Notes: generated from the letters alone by a model not told the origin. A stretch of 38,648 bases of DNA from Dehalococcoidia bacterium (GCA_015661155.1 JACVQK010000002.1:1-38648), one strand, 5' to 3'; counted from the stretch's first letter, positions 26,681-36,222 are shown. Numbers and translations: made by a program.

Positions 26681-28912
26681 CTAGTCTAAACAGACTCGGG
26701 AGGAGAAGGCCTCCTCGACGATGTTACATAACCTGGCATCCCGACCTGTCGGGACAGGGCCATCCACCAGGCCCACCGCTTCCCCCAGGGTGTGTCGGTA
26801 CTCCTGAAGGAAGTCCGGCGGCACTGTGCCCTCCTTCGCGTAACCATCATAGGTGGCTATGGCCTTAGCCATCCTCTCTATCACCCACCGGTCTCCCCGG
26901 AGGTCGGCCAGAGCCAGGAAGAACAGGCCGTCCTTCTCAGGCGAGATGTTCAGGGAGGGAAGCCTGGCCTTGCGGTAAGAGTCGTAGGCGAAGTGGATGA
27001 GAGCCTCCTGGACCGCCAGGGGACTCTTGGAGTCCAGCAGGCTCGTCAGGCGGGCAGCCAGCAGGGGGTCTACGCCGATGAGGCCGTGAACCAGCCCCTG
27101 GGGCGTTCTCCCGGGGCCTTCCACCCCCGCAATGAGGCTCACCGCCTGCTCCAGGTCGGAGGAGAGGATGGCCACCGCCTCCTGGGGATGCTCCCGCGCC
27201 AGGTCTTCCAGGAACAACCCGGATCGAAGCAGGATGTCCAGGGCCTCCTGGGGTTGCCTCTCTCCCCGCTTCGCCACCAGGGCGTACACCTCGGAAAGGT
27301 ACGGCTGGTCTATACGGAAGTTCCCGGAGGTGCTCTGTAGAAGCTCTTGAATGCCCCGGACCATCTCCTCGGCGCTGGCCTCCGCGGAGATTCCCAGGAT
27401 GGTGAGAAGCTCCCCGGGCCCCAGCATCTGCCGCAGCGCCCCGGGGGCATCTTTCAACAGCCTGCGCACCAGGTCATCGTCCATCTCTCGTCCGATAGCC
27501 CTCACCGTTTCCCCGTCTGCCGCCCGCAGCAGCTCTATCACCAGGCCGACCTCGCCCATGTCCTCCTTGGGAGTCTCCTCGATAAGCTCGCCCAGGCCGG
27601 CAGCCCCCGCGGAGGGGTCTTCCTGCGCCCGGCCCAGGATGGAACCGGCCCTATCCACCATCCGACCCAGGCGCTCTATCTCACCGTCGATGCCCCTCCC
27701 CTGGGACTTCGCGACCAGGGGGTCTACGCCCCGACGGTGCAGCTCCATCAGAAGGGCGTTGTCCACCAGGGGCCAGAAGGTGTAGAAGAAAGGCTCCTGG
27801 AAGTGCTGGCCCAGGATGTCCGCCTGCTCTCCCGGAGACCTCCCCTCCAGGCTGGCAAAGACCCCCATAGCCCGCTCCAGGTCCGCCGCGACGACAGGCA
27901 GCTCATTCCGTAGCCCCGCCAGGGTCTCAGGATGGCGTTTGTACAGGGCCAGCTTGTCCCCCAGATAGCCCCTCAGGAAAAACAGGTCCACCGAGAAGGA
28001 ATCTCCCCCTGCGCCCTCCGCTCCGGTGATGACATCGAACTGGCGTGCGAAATCCACCAGCCTCTGCCTCTCCTCTTGAGCCACCACCTCTCCAGTCCCC
28101 TGGGGCAACACCGTTCTCTCCGAGGGCTTCAGCTCCCGGTACTGGCTCAGAGAGAGATGGGCCAGGCCGAAGTACGCCCCGGCAGCCCGTGCGTCCTCCG
28201 GGGAAAGGCCCTGATACCACTCCAGGGCGGAGTACCAGGAGTCGAAGGGGCCCGCCGTGAGAAACCGGTCGTAGTACTTCCTCAGAATGGGCGGAAGAAG
28301 CTGCGAGCTGCCTCCTGTGGCGTGAACCAGGTCGGCCTCACCGAAGTGGAACAGGGGGGGCAGCTCGCCCAGCAGGACGTTGGGTATGTTGCGGAGCCGC
28401 TCCCTCAGGGGCTCGTAGGGGTCGGGAGGCTGGGCCAGGAAGGCTATCAGGTCCCGGTGGTACTGCCCCATGGCCGGATAGGAGTTTCCTGTCTGGGGAT
28501 TATCCCAGCTGAGGTCGGGGCGGCCGGAGACGGGGAAGGCCCCCCAGTAGGCGTGCCCCAGCTCGTGGATCACCGCCTCGGGCTTGGCCTCCCCCACGCC
28601 AGTCCAGCCGTGGAGGCCGTAGCTTCCGAACCACCCTGGTTGCCCCTCCATCTGCCGCACATCCAGCCTCTCCAGGAGCTGGCGACCCTGGGGAGTAAAG
28701 CCGTAGAACGCCTCCAGAGCCTCAATCCGCTCCCGAACCCAGGGGCTCTGGGCAGATTCCACGGGAGTCGCATCCTGGGAGGCACTTCCACGACAGGAAA
28801 GGGCAAGCAGAGACAGCACCAGGAAGGCTAGAAGAGGACACAGAGAGGTGCGTTCAAGGGGTGATGGATAGCCCATGCCTCGATTATAGCCAACGGATAC
28901 AGGCAGCCGCAA
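26681..28912 (-). CDS. Large putative exported protein with HEXXH motif
   Basis: N-terminal signal-like PLLAFLVLSLLALSCRGS; AVIHELGHAYWG; 743 aa open frame. Confidence 0.6.
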   Translation of the reverse strand: MRLPVSVGYNRGMGYPSPLERTSLCPLLAFLVLSLLALSCRGSASQDATPVESAQSPWVRERIEALEAFYGFTPQGRQLLERLDVRQMEGQPGWFGSYGLHGWTGVGEAKPEAVIHELGHAYWGAFPVSGRPDLSWDNPQTGNSYPAMGQYHRDLIAFLAQPPDPYEPLRERLRNIPNVLLGELPPLFHFGEADLVHATGGSSQLLPPILRKYYDRFLTAGPFDSWYSALEWYQGLSPEDARAAGAYFGLAHLSLSQYRELKPSERTVLPQGTGEVVAQEERQRLVDFARQFDVITGAEGAGGDSFSVDLFFLRGYLGDKLALYKRHPETLAGLRNELPVVAADLERAMGVFASLEGRSPGEQADILGQHFQEPFFYTFWPLVDNALLMELHRRGVDPLVAKSQGRGIDGEIERLGRMVDRAGSILGRAQEDPSAGAAGLGELIEETPKEDMGEVGLVIELLRAADGETVRAIGREMDDDLVRRLLKDAPGALRQMLGPGELLTILGISAEASAEEMVRGIQELLQSTSGNFRIDQPYLSEVYALVAKRGERQPQEALDILLRSGLFLEDLAREHPQEAVAILSSDLEQAVSLIAGVEGPGRTPQGLVHGLIGVDPLLAARLTSLLDSKSPLAVQEALIHFAYDSYRKARLPSLNISPEKDGLFFLALADLRGDRWVIERMAKAIATYDGYAKEGTVPPDFLQEYRHTLGEAVGLVDGPVPTGRDARLCNIVEEAFSSRVCLD

Positions 28913-28966
28913 TCCGGACGGAGAGACGAAGAGAAGAGAGGATGATACGGCGGAGGCCCCCTTTCC

Positions 28967-28996
28967 TTGTGGCTCTTAAATGCCCTGTGATATGAT
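28967..28996 (+). promoter_or_regulatory. Candidate promoter for ybeY: TTGTGG-N18-TATGAT with extended -10 TGA
   Basis: TTGTGG 28967-28972, TATGAT 28991-28996, ~40 nt upstream of the TTG start. Confidence 0.5.
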
Positions 28997-29037
28997 GGCA
29001 CTGGGTCTTATTTGCCACAACGTGGGAGGAAGCCATC

Positions 29038-29532
29038 TTGGAGTCTACCCCCTCCCAGAGAGTCGATGTCCAGGTCTTCCCGACCTTCACAGGAAGGGTG
29101 TCCAAGACGTGGCTGAGGACGGTGGTGAATCAGGCCCTGGAGTCCTGTGACAACACCGAGCCCCTGGCCATCAGCCTGGTGATAGCCGACGACGAAACGG
29201 TGCGGGACCTCAACCTGAGATACCGTGGCCTGGATGAGACCACTGACGTCCTGGCCTTCCCCCTCCGGATACCTCAGGAGGACGGCGACCTCGCCGGTGA
29301 AACTTTCCCCCTCCCCCCTGAGGAGACCCCACCCCTGGGAGAGGTGGTTATCTCGTATCCCCAGGCGGCGCGCCAGTCCAGAGAGGGGAAGAGACCCCTC
29401 AAGACAGAACTAGCCCTGCTGGTAGTCCACGGCGTGCTCCACCTCCTGGGGTACGACCACGCAGAGCCTGAAGAGGAGAGCCGCATGTGGGCCAAGCAGG
29501 AGAAAGCCCTGGCGGGAGTCCCCCTCAAATAG
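29038..29532 (+). CDS. ybeY: Endoribonuclease YbeY (rRNA maturation)
   Basis: HGVLHLLGYDHAEPEEESRMWAKQE motif; LNLRYRGLDETTDVLAFPL; TTG start with GGGAGGA. Confidence 0.94.
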   Translation: MESTPSQRVDVQVFPTFTGRVSKTWLRTVVNQALESCDNTEPLAISLVIADDETVRDLNLRYRGLDETTDVLAFPLRIPQEDGDLAGETFPLPPEETPPLGEVVISYPQAARQSREGKRPLKTELALLVVHGVLHLLGYDHAEPEEESRMWAKQEKALAGVPLK

Positions 29533-29545
29533 GAGCGCATCCCGA

Positions 29546-31222
29546 TTGTCCCAGGTACTGTATCGCAAGTGGCGGCCCCAAACCCTGGCAGAGGTGGTGG
29601 GCCAGGACCACGTGACCAGAACCCTCAAACAGGCCGTACTTCAAGGCAGGATAGCCCATGCCTACCTCTTCTGCGGCCCCCGAGGCACGGGCAAGACCAG
29701 CACCGCCCGCATCCTGGCCAAGGCGGTGAACTGCCTCAAACCCTCCGAGGGAGAGCCGTGCAACCAGTGCCCCCCCTGCAAAGCCGCTAACGAGGGAAGG
29801 TCCCTGGACCTGGTGGAGATAGACGCCGCCAGCCACCGCGGGATAGAGGAGATGCGCAGCCTGAGGGAGAAGGTGCACTTCGTTCCCGCCGAGTCCAGAT
29901 ACAAGGTCTACATCGTGGACGAGGTGCACATGATGACGCCCGACGCCTTTAACGCTTTCCTCAAGACCCTGGAGGAGCCTCCCCCCCACGCCATCTTCGT
30001 CCTGGCCACCACCGAGGCCCATAAGGTCCTCCCCACCATCATCTCCCGGTGCCAACGCTTCGATTTTCACCGCATATCCCACCAGCACATCGAGACGCGC
30101 CTTGCCCGGATATGCCAGGGCGAGGGAATCAAGGCCGAGCCTCAGGCCCTGAACGCCATCGCCCGCAGCGCCACCGGAAGCCTGCGAGACGCCGAGAACC
30201 TGCTGGAGCAGCTGGTGGTCTCCTACGACTCCGATATAACCCTGTCCCGGGTGAGGGAGCTGCTGGGCCTGGGAGACGACGAGCTGGCCCTGGAGCTGGC
30301 AAGGCACATCCTCAAGGGCGAGACCCGGGAGGGCCTGAAGACCATCAACGCCGTGGCAGACCAGGGGCTGGACCTGCGCCGCTTCCACCGACAGGTGGTG
30401 GACCACCTGCGGGGCGCCCTGCTCCTCAAGGCCGGCGCGGGAGACGCCCTGGAACACACCCCGGAGACGGTGGAGGCCATGAAGGCAACCGCCGACTCCT
30501 CCACCCTGGCGCACATCCTCAAGGCCGTGCGCCTGTTCGGCCAGGCCACTCCGAGGCAGGATGGCTCCCCCACCCTCCCCCTGGAGCTGGCGCTGTTGGA
30601 CTGCACCCTGGAGGCGGAGCCAGTCCACCAGAGTGCCCCCACGGCCGCAGTCACCAACTCCCGAACTGAGGCACGTCCACCCGTCCGCCGTCCCGATAAC
30701 ATCGGGATGCCCCAGAGAGCCAGGACGGATACGCCTCCCAGGAAGCAGCCCGTTTCGCCAAGGGCCGAAGCGCCAACGCCTCCCGCTCCCGCAAGGGAGA
30801 CGGCTTCCCCCGGCAGAAGCCCCCAACCAGAGCAGGAATCGCCCGGAAAGGGCCTGCCAGAGGCGCAGTGGAATGCCATACGCCTGGCCCTGAAACGGTT
30901 CAAGCCCCAAAAGCTCAACATCGGCTCCCTGCTCCTGGACTGTGGGGCCCCATACGTCGAAGGAGAGTCCCTGGTCCTGGTGTTCAAGACCCGCGCCAAC
31001 ATGGAGCGGATGCAGGGCGAGATGGAGAATCCCGAAACCCGCAGGTTCCTTCAAGAGACGGTGCAACGGGTCGCGGGCACCTCGTACGCCCTGCGCCTGA
31101 GCCTGGCCGACCAGGGAAAGACCAGCGCGGGCACTCCCAAAGGCCACCTGGTGCGGGCGGCCCGGGCCATGGGGGCGGACATAATCGAAGGACCCGAAGA
31201 GGAGAAGAGTCCCAATGAATAA
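29546..31222 (+). CDS. dnaX: DNA polymerase III subunit gamma/tau
   Basis: YRKWRPQTLAEVVGQDHVTRTLKQAV, GPRGTGKTSTARILAKAVNC, CNQCPPCKA, EIDAASHRGIEEMR; TTG start. Confidence 0.95.
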   Translation: MSQVLYRKWRPQTLAEVVGQDHVTRTLKQAVLQGRIAHAYLFCGPRGTGKTSTARILAKAVNCLKPSEGEPCNQCPPCKAANEGRSLDLVEIDAASHRGIEEMRSLREKVHFVPAESRYKVYIVDEVHMMTPDAFNAFLKTLEEPPPHAIFVLATTEAHKVLPTIISRCQRFDFHRISHQHIETRLARICQGEGIKAEPQALNAIARSATGSLRDAENLLEQLVVSYDSDITLSRVRELLGLGDDELALELARHILKGETREGLKTINAVADQGLDLRRFHRQVVDHLRGALLLKAGAGDALEHTPETVEAMKATADSSTLAHILKAVRLFGQATPRQDGSPTLPLELALLDCTLEAEPVHQSAPTAAVTNSRTEARPPVRRPDNIGMPQRARTDTPPRKQPVSPRAEAPTPPAPARETASPGRSPQPEQESPGKGLPEAQWNAIRLALKRFKPQKLNIGSLLLDCGAPYVEGESLVLVFKTRANMERMQGEMENPETRRFLQETVQRVAGTSYALRLSLADQGKTSAGTPKGHLVRAARAMGADIIEGPEEEKSPNE

Positions 31223-31520
31223 GAACCTGCTACGCCAGGCCCAACAGCTCCAGGCCCGGCTGGTCAAGGCCCAGGAGGAGCTGGAGAGCGCCATCGTGGA
31301 GGCCAGCGCCGGGGGAGGCGCGGTGAAGGTGGTAATGACGGGCAAGCTCAAGATTCAGGCCATTTCCATATCTCCCGAGGCGGTGGACCCGAAAGACGTG
31401 GAGATGCTCCAGGACCTGGTGATGACGGCCACCAACGAGGCCATCCAGAAGGCCCAGGCGCTGGCCCAGAGCCGCCTCAGCGCCATCACCGGCGGCATGA
31501 AGATACCGGGGTTGATGTAA
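31215..31520 (+). CDS. ybaB: YbaB/EbfC family nucleoid-associated protein
   Basis: LLRQAQQLQARLVKAQEELESAIVEASAGGGAVKVVMTGKLKIQAISISPEAVDP; overlaps dnaX. Confidence 0.94.
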   Translation: MNKNLLRQAQQLQARLVKAQEELESAIVEASAGGGAVKVVMTGKLKIQAISISPEAVDPKDVEMLQDLVMTATNEAIQKAQALAQSRLSAITGGMKIPGLM

Positions 31521-31536
31521 GGTTGTTGGAGGTGTT

Positions 31537-32382
31537 GTGATGGCTACCGATACGGCGATTCATCGGGTCGCGGAACACGACTTACAGGCCTCTGTGGAGG
31601 AGTATGCCGCGCGGTCTACGGAGGCGCTTCTAAGAAGCGGGGGGGCTGCACTTAAGGACCAGGACTATAAGAAAGCACTCCATATCTTTGAACGGCTTTC
31701 TGAAAAGGGAGGGCGCAGCTTCCTGATCGAGCTAGGCAAAGTCCATGCCTTTAATGGACTGGGGCAGTGGGAGCAGTCCATTGTAACGCTCAAAGGAATG
31801 TTGGGTTTGGGCGACGATAAAGAGGTGTGGCTGCGCTTTGGCTTGGCCTGGGGACAACTGGGGCAGTATGATGACGCTCTAGACACCTACAGTAGGGTAA
31901 TGGAGCAGTGGCCCGATGATGGGGACGCATGGGTTTTCAGAAGCGCACCCTTGGTCAGCTTGGGCCGAATGCAAGTCGCAATAGAGTCTCTCGAAAAGGC
32001 CTATGCCCGCCGCAGCCGGTGCTCCAGTAGCGGTATATGGTCGCTCTACTATTGCAGTGCCCTGTTATTGGTTCTTCTCGGTATCACCAGCATTGAGACA
32101 CGCTCCCTGCCAGACCTGGAAAACAAGACCGAGGCTTTCATCTGGTGGCGTGAAGAGGCCCGCCGTGACAATCAGGCCGATGCCTTCGGAGAGGGGGAGG
32201 CGGCGGCAAAGGGAGTGCTAACAACTGAGCAATCGGCGGCCTACGAGGAGTTCATGTTGAGCGTGCGTCTCGGTTCAATAGAAGACCCCTTTGACAGATG
32301 GAAGGCCCTGGGCGAGGAGATTGGCAAGGTCTGGCCAGAGGGCGTGTCCGCTGTTGAAGCCATCCGAGAGCAACGGGAATAA
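31537..32382 (+). CDS. TPR-repeat protein with one hydrophobic segment
   Basis: Repeats KDQDYKKALHIFERLSEKGG, GLGQWEQSIVTLKGML, QLGQYDDALDTYSRVMEQWPDDGDAW; hydrophobic SLYYCSALLLVLLGI; GGAGGT SD. Confidence 0.75.
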   Translation: MMATDTAIHRVAEHDLQASVEEYAARSTEALLRSGGAALKDQDYKKALHIFERLSEKGGRSFLIELGKVHAFNGLGQWEQSIVTLKGMLGLGDDKEVWLRFGLAWGQLGQYDDALDTYSRVMEQWPDDGDAWVFRSAPLVSLGRMQVAIESLEKAYARRSRCSSSGIWSLYYCSALLLVLLGITSIETRSLPDLENKTEAFIWWREEARRDNQADAFGEGEAAAKGVLTTEQSAAYEEFMLSVRLGSIEDPFDRWKALGEEIGKVWPEGVSAVEAIREQRE

Positions 32383-32801
32383 TGGCAAATTTGGTAGTAG
32401 ATTCTGGCGTATGGGTGGCTTCTTTCTTACCCAACGATAAATACCATTCGGAAGCAGCCCAATTCGTGGACGAGTTCAGAGCCGGAACGCATCACTGCCA
32501 CCTTCCCTATCTGGTTCTAGTAGAGACTTGCGCTTCAGTAGCTCGGCAAGTCCAGGCAGGTCGCATGGCGTACATATCTTGGGTGCGCCAGAGCTTTGAA
32601 GAGTGGACTCAGCAAGGCTTAGTTTCATGGTATGACCTCAATCAGCAACGCACCCACTCCACAGTTGATTTCAACCTGGGTTTGCCGAATCCCCTTCGTG
32701 GAGCCGACTCCGTGATGGCTTCACTGGCAGAGGAACTCGGATATTCCCTAAAAGCCTTTGATGGCGAGATTTTGAATCGTTATCCAGGTGCAACGCCATG
32801 A
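32382..32801 (+). CDS. PIN-domain putative ribonuclease (VapC-like)
   Basis: LVVDSGVWVASFL, YLVLVETCASVA, LRGADSVMASLAEELG, LKAFDGEIL: PIN acidic residues; TAATG overlap with the TPR gene. Confidence 0.85.
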   Translation: MANLVVDSGVWVASFLPNDKYHSEAAQFVDEFRAGTHHCHLPYLVLVETCASVARQVQAGRMAYISWVRQSFEEWTQQGLVSWYDLNQQRTHSTVDFNLGLPNPLRGADSVMASLAEELGYSLKAFDGEILNRYPGATP

Positions 32802-33412
32802 CCTACGACTTCCTGCCATCGGTAGCAGCGCCCCTGGCCCGCCTCATTGAGGAGTTCCACAAGCTCCCAGGCATCGGGCCCAAGACCGCTCAGCGTCTCG
32901 CCTACTACCTCATCCGCATGCCTGCCGAGGAGGCCCACTCCCTGGCGGAGGCCATTCTGGCTGTAAAGGAGCGAATCACCTTCTGCACCGTCTGCCAGAA
33001 CATCACCGAGAGCAGCCCCTGTCCCCTCTGCTCCAGCCAGAGCCGGGACAGGAGCCGCCTGTGCGTGGTAGAGGAGCCCCTGGACGTTCTGTCCCTGGAG
33101 CGCACCCGGGTTTACAAGGGACTGTACCACGTGCTCCACGGGGTCATATCTCCCGCCAGCGGGATAGGGCCGGAGAACCTGAAGATACGGGAGATGCTGG
33201 AACGCCTCAAGGGCAACGAGGTTGAGGAGGTCATCCTCGCCACCAATCCCAGCCTGGAGGGGGAGAGCACAGCCATGTACATCCACAGGCTGCTCTTGCC
33301 CCTGGTCCCCCGGATCACGCGTTTGGCCCGGGGCCTTCCCGTGGGAGGTGACCTGGAGTACGCCGACGAGGTTACCCTGAGCCGCGCCCTTGAAGGCCGC
33401 CAGGAGATGTAG
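32798..33412 (+). CDS. recR: Recombination protein RecR
   Basis: LPGIGPKTAQRLAYYLI, CTVCQNITESSPCPLC zinc finger, TOPRIM; ATGA overlap with the PIN gene. Confidence 0.95.
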   Translation: MTYDFLPSVAAPLARLIEEFHKLPGIGPKTAQRLAYYLIRMPAEEAHSLAEAILAVKERITFCTVCQNITESSPCPLCSSQSRDRSRLCVVEEPLDVLSLERTRVYKGLYHVLHGVISPASGIGPENLKIREMLERLKGNEVEEVILATNPSLEGESTAMYIHRLLLPLVPRITRLARGLPVGGDLEYADEVTLSRALEGRQEM

Positions 33413-33429
33413 AGGCGCCCTTTTCCACC

Positions 33430-34239
33430 ATGACCACTCCACCGAAGATATACAGCACCGAGGCCATCGTCCTCAAGCACACCCCCTTGGGCGAGGCCGA
33501 CTACCTCCTCACCATGTACACTCCCAACCGGGGCAAGACAAGGGCGGTGGCCAAAGGGGCGCGGCGAGTCAAGAGCAGGCTGGGAGGACACCTGGAGCCC
33601 CTCATGCGCGCCTCCCTTCTGATGGCCAGGGGTCAGAACCTGGACGTGGTAAGCCAGGCAGAAGCCCTGGAGGGGTTCCGCACCGTGCGGGAGGACCTCC
33701 AGAGAGTATCCCAAGCCCTCTGCATGGCAGAGCTGGTTGACGCCATTACCCCGGAGGAGCAGCCCAACTACCCCATCTATCGCCTCTTCCTGGAATCTTT
33801 GCGCCGCCTGGAAGGGGACGCCCCGCCGTCGCTGATGCCCTTCTTCCAGCTTCACCTCCTGGAGCAGAGCGGCTTCCGGCCAGAGCTGTACCGGTGTGTG
33901 GAGTGCGACTCAACCCTTGCCCCAGGGCTTCACCGCTTCGCCCCAGACCGAGGAGGAACCCTCTGTGTCTCCTGTCATCCACCGGGCCTGACCATACTTC
34001 CCCTCTCCCTGGACACCCTCAAGGTGCTGCGCTTCCTCCAAAGGGAGGTGTATAATATCGCGGCGAGGCTCCACCTGGAACCTGGTACCCTGCTGGAGAT
34101 GGAGCGGCTCCTGGGAGCCCTTCTGCGGTGCGTCCTGGAGCGAGAGGTGAAAGCCTCCCGGTTTCTGCACCAGGTGAGCCAGGACGACAGGGAAAGGGCG
34201 GAGGCTGCTGCCTCGCCCGCCAACAACATCAAGGAGTAG
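33430..34239 (+). CDS. recO: DNA repair protein RecO
   Basis: EAIVLKHTPLGEADYLLTMYTPNRGKTRAVAKGARRVKSRLGGHLEPL; CVEC...CVSC zinc site. Confidence 0.93.
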   Translation: MTTPPKIYSTEAIVLKHTPLGEADYLLTMYTPNRGKTRAVAKGARRVKSRLGGHLEPLMRASLLMARGQNLDVVSQAEALEGFRTVREDLQRVSQALCMAELVDAITPEEQPNYPIYRLFLESLRRLEGDAPPSLMPFFQLHLLEQSGFRPELYRCVECDSTLAPGLHRFAPDRGGTLCVSCHPPGLTILPLSLDTLKVLRFLQREVYNIAARLHLEPGTLLEMERLLGALLRCVLEREVKASRFLHQVSQDDRERAEAAASPANNIKE

Positions 34240-34242
34240 TGT

Positions 34243-34710
34243 ATGCCAGCAGACCTGAGGGAAGGGCTCTATCTCACCGGGATAGGCATGGTGGTGGTCT
34301 TCCTTGCCCTGTCGGGCCTACTGCTGATAATGGTTGCCCTGCAAAGGCTCTTCCCGGGCAAAGATACCTCTTCGTCAGGCCAGGATGAGGGAACCCCAGG
34401 GCAGAAGCCCCAGGCAGGGGAGAAGCCCACCCCCGCAGAGCTGCCACAGCCACTCCAGGCAGCCAGCAGCCAGAGCTATGGTGGAGTAACCGGAGCGCAA
34501 ATCGCGGCCATAGCCGCGGCAGCCTATCTGGCCATGGAACAAGAGGGGCAGCTTCAGCCAGCCCTACGGGCAACCCCTGCCCTATCCCAGCAGCCCAGCG
34601 GCTGGAGCGCCCAGGGAAGGACTCTCCTTGCGGAGGGCCAGAGCCGTAGACCCCCGCCATACCAACAGAAGCCCCACAGCGCATACTCTCCAAAAGTTGG
34701 CTTGAGCTAG
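34243..34710 (+). CDS. OadG-type sodium pump decarboxylase gamma subunit
   Basis: GLYLTGIGMVVVFLALSGLLLIMVALQRLF single TM plus Pro/Gln-rich tail, directly upstream of the beta subunit. Confidence 0.78.
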   Translation: MPADLREGLYLTGIGMVVVFLALSGLLLIMVALQRLFPGKDTSSSGQDEGTPGQKPQAGEKPTPAELPQPLQAASSQSYGGVTGAQIAAIAAAAYLAMEQEGQLQPALRATPALSQQPSGWSAQGRTLLAEGQSRRPPPYQQKPHSAYSPKVGLS

Positions 34711-34717
34711 TAAACCC

Positions 34718-35821
34718 ATGCCCGATGAGCTGCTAGGTGGATTTCCCGACCTTACCCTGGGAAACGTTACCATGATAGGTATAGCCCTGGCCCTGATGTA
34801 CCTGGGCGTGGCCAGAAAATACGAGCCCTTGCTCCTCATACCCATAGGGATGGGAGTTATGCTTGCCAATCTCCCCTCTACCGGTCTTACCGACGAGGAC
34901 GGATTTTTGTGGATGCTGAAAAGGGTAGGGCTCGATAACGAGCTCCTTCCCCTTCTCATGTTCGTGGGTCTGGGGGCCCTCACCGACTTCACACCCCTGC
35001 TCATGAATCCCATAACCATGCTCCTGGGGGCAGCTGCCCAGTTCGGCATATTTGCCGCCCTTTTGATCGCGTTGTTCCTGGGTTTCGGCATAAACGATGC
35101 AGCATCCATAGGTATCATAGGCTCCGCGGACGGCCCCACCACCATCTACGTCTCCACCCAGCTGGCTCCTGGCCTGTTGGGGCCTATAGCCGTGGCCGCC
35201 TATTCGTACATGGCCATGGTCCCCATCATCCAGCCCCCCATCATGCGCCTGCTGACCACCAGGAAAGAGCGGAGAATCAGGATGTCTTACCCCTCCCAGG
35301 AGGCGTCCACCAGAACCCTCATACTCTTCCCCATCATAGTGACCATCGTGGCCAGCCTCATCTCTCCCAAGGCTGCGCCCCTCATAGGGATGCTCATGTT
35401 CGGCAACCTGCTGCGAGTGGTAGGAGTGGTGGATCGTCTATCCCGGGCGGCCCAGAACGAGCTGATCAACATCACCACCATCTTCCTGGGCCTCACCGTG
35501 GGTTCCACCATCACCGCCGAGCGGTTTCTGGACCTCCAGACCCTGGGCATCTTTGTCCTGGGCCTCCTGGCCTTTGCCTTCGCCACAGCCACCGGGCTCC
35601 TCTTCGGGAAGCTCATGTGTTACCTCTCCAGGGGCAGGATCAACCCCCTCATAGGCGCTGCGGGAATATCGGCCCTGCCCATGTCCGCCAGGGTAGTCCA
35701 CAAGATGGGCCAGGATGAGGACCCGGAAAACTGGCTTCTAATGCACGCCATGGGGCCCAACGTGGCGGGGCAAATCGGCTCCGTCCTCGCCGGGGGTGTG
35801 ATCCTGGGAGTCCTGACCTAG
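34718..35821 (+). CDS. Sodium ion-translocating decarboxylase beta subunit (OadB/MmdB family)
   Basis: FGINDAASIGIIGSADGPTTIYVSTQLAPGLLGPIAVAAYSYMAMVPIIQPPIMRLLTT; MGPNVAGQIGSVLAGGVILG. Confidence 0.95.
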   Translation: MPDELLGGFPDLTLGNVTMIGIALALMYLGVARKYEPLLLIPIGMGVMLANLPSTGLTDEDGFLWMLKRVGLDNELLPLLMFVGLGALTDFTPLLMNPITMLLGAAAQFGIFAALLIALFLGFGINDAASIGIIGSADGPTTIYVSTQLAPGLLGPIAVAAYSYMAMVPIIQPPIMRLLTTRKERRIRMSYPSQEASTRTLILFPIIVTIVASLISPKAAPLIGMLMFGNLLRVVGVVDRLSRAAQNELINITTIFLGLTVGSTITAERFLDLQTLGIFVLGLLAFAFATATGLLFGKLMCYLSRGRINPLIGAAGISALPMSARVVHKMGQDEDPENWLLMHAMGPNVAGQIGSVLAGGVILGVLT

Positions 35822-35854
35822 GAGAGTGATGAAATACCCCTTTCGACCATCCCC

Positions 35855-35884
35855 CTCCCCCCTTCCTAGCCAGGAAGGGGGGAG
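35855..35884. repeat. Intergenic 13-bp palindromic hairpin after oadB-like gene
   Basis: CTCCCCCCTTCCT/AGGAAGGGGGGAG; adjoining CGACCATCCCCCT also at ~129-141. Confidence 0.6.
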
Positions 35885-36001
35885 AATTTGGGTCTGGGGG
35901 TGTCCCCCAGACCCCCGTCAGAAGGGGCTTTGCCCCTCTGGACTCCCCCGGGGTCAGGTTTTGGGATGAGTCCAGGAATAAGGGTCTATCAGAAGCTCCC
36001 C

Positions 36002-36105
36002 TGTCATTCCGAACGCAGCGAAGCGAAGTGAGGAATCTAGGGCCTACCATCCTCGTTAACGGCATAAGTCCTAGATTCCTCGTCGCTCCGCTCCTCGGAA
36101 TGACA
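36002..36105. repeat. ~104-bp imperfect inverted repeat (BIME/MITE-like)
   Basis: TGTCATTCCG...AGGAATCTAG (36002-36040) versus CTAGATTCCT...CGGAATGACA (36071-36105). Confidence 0.8.
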
Positions 36106-36165
36106 TGTGGGTGGCGACGCTCAGATTGTTATCGGCACAAAGAAGGATGAAAATAGCGCCGCCTC

Positions 36166-36222
36166 CTGTCATTCTGGGCGCAGCGAAGAATCTGAGGCCC
36201 TTCGCTGCGTTCAGGGTGACAG
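36166..36222. repeat. Second inverted repeat of a related type
   Basis: CTGTCATTCTGGGCGCAGCGAAG / CTTCGCTGCGTTCAGGGTGACAG. Confidence 0.8.

Noticed and set aside
29546-31222. Programmed frameshift in dnaX producing gamma and tau
   Set aside because: No A-rich slippery heptamer noticed; the reading frame is continuous
29525-31351. 608-aa minus-strand ORF opposite dnaX
   Set aside because: Antisense to clear dnaX and ybaB; low-complexity Gly/Gln/Leu translation
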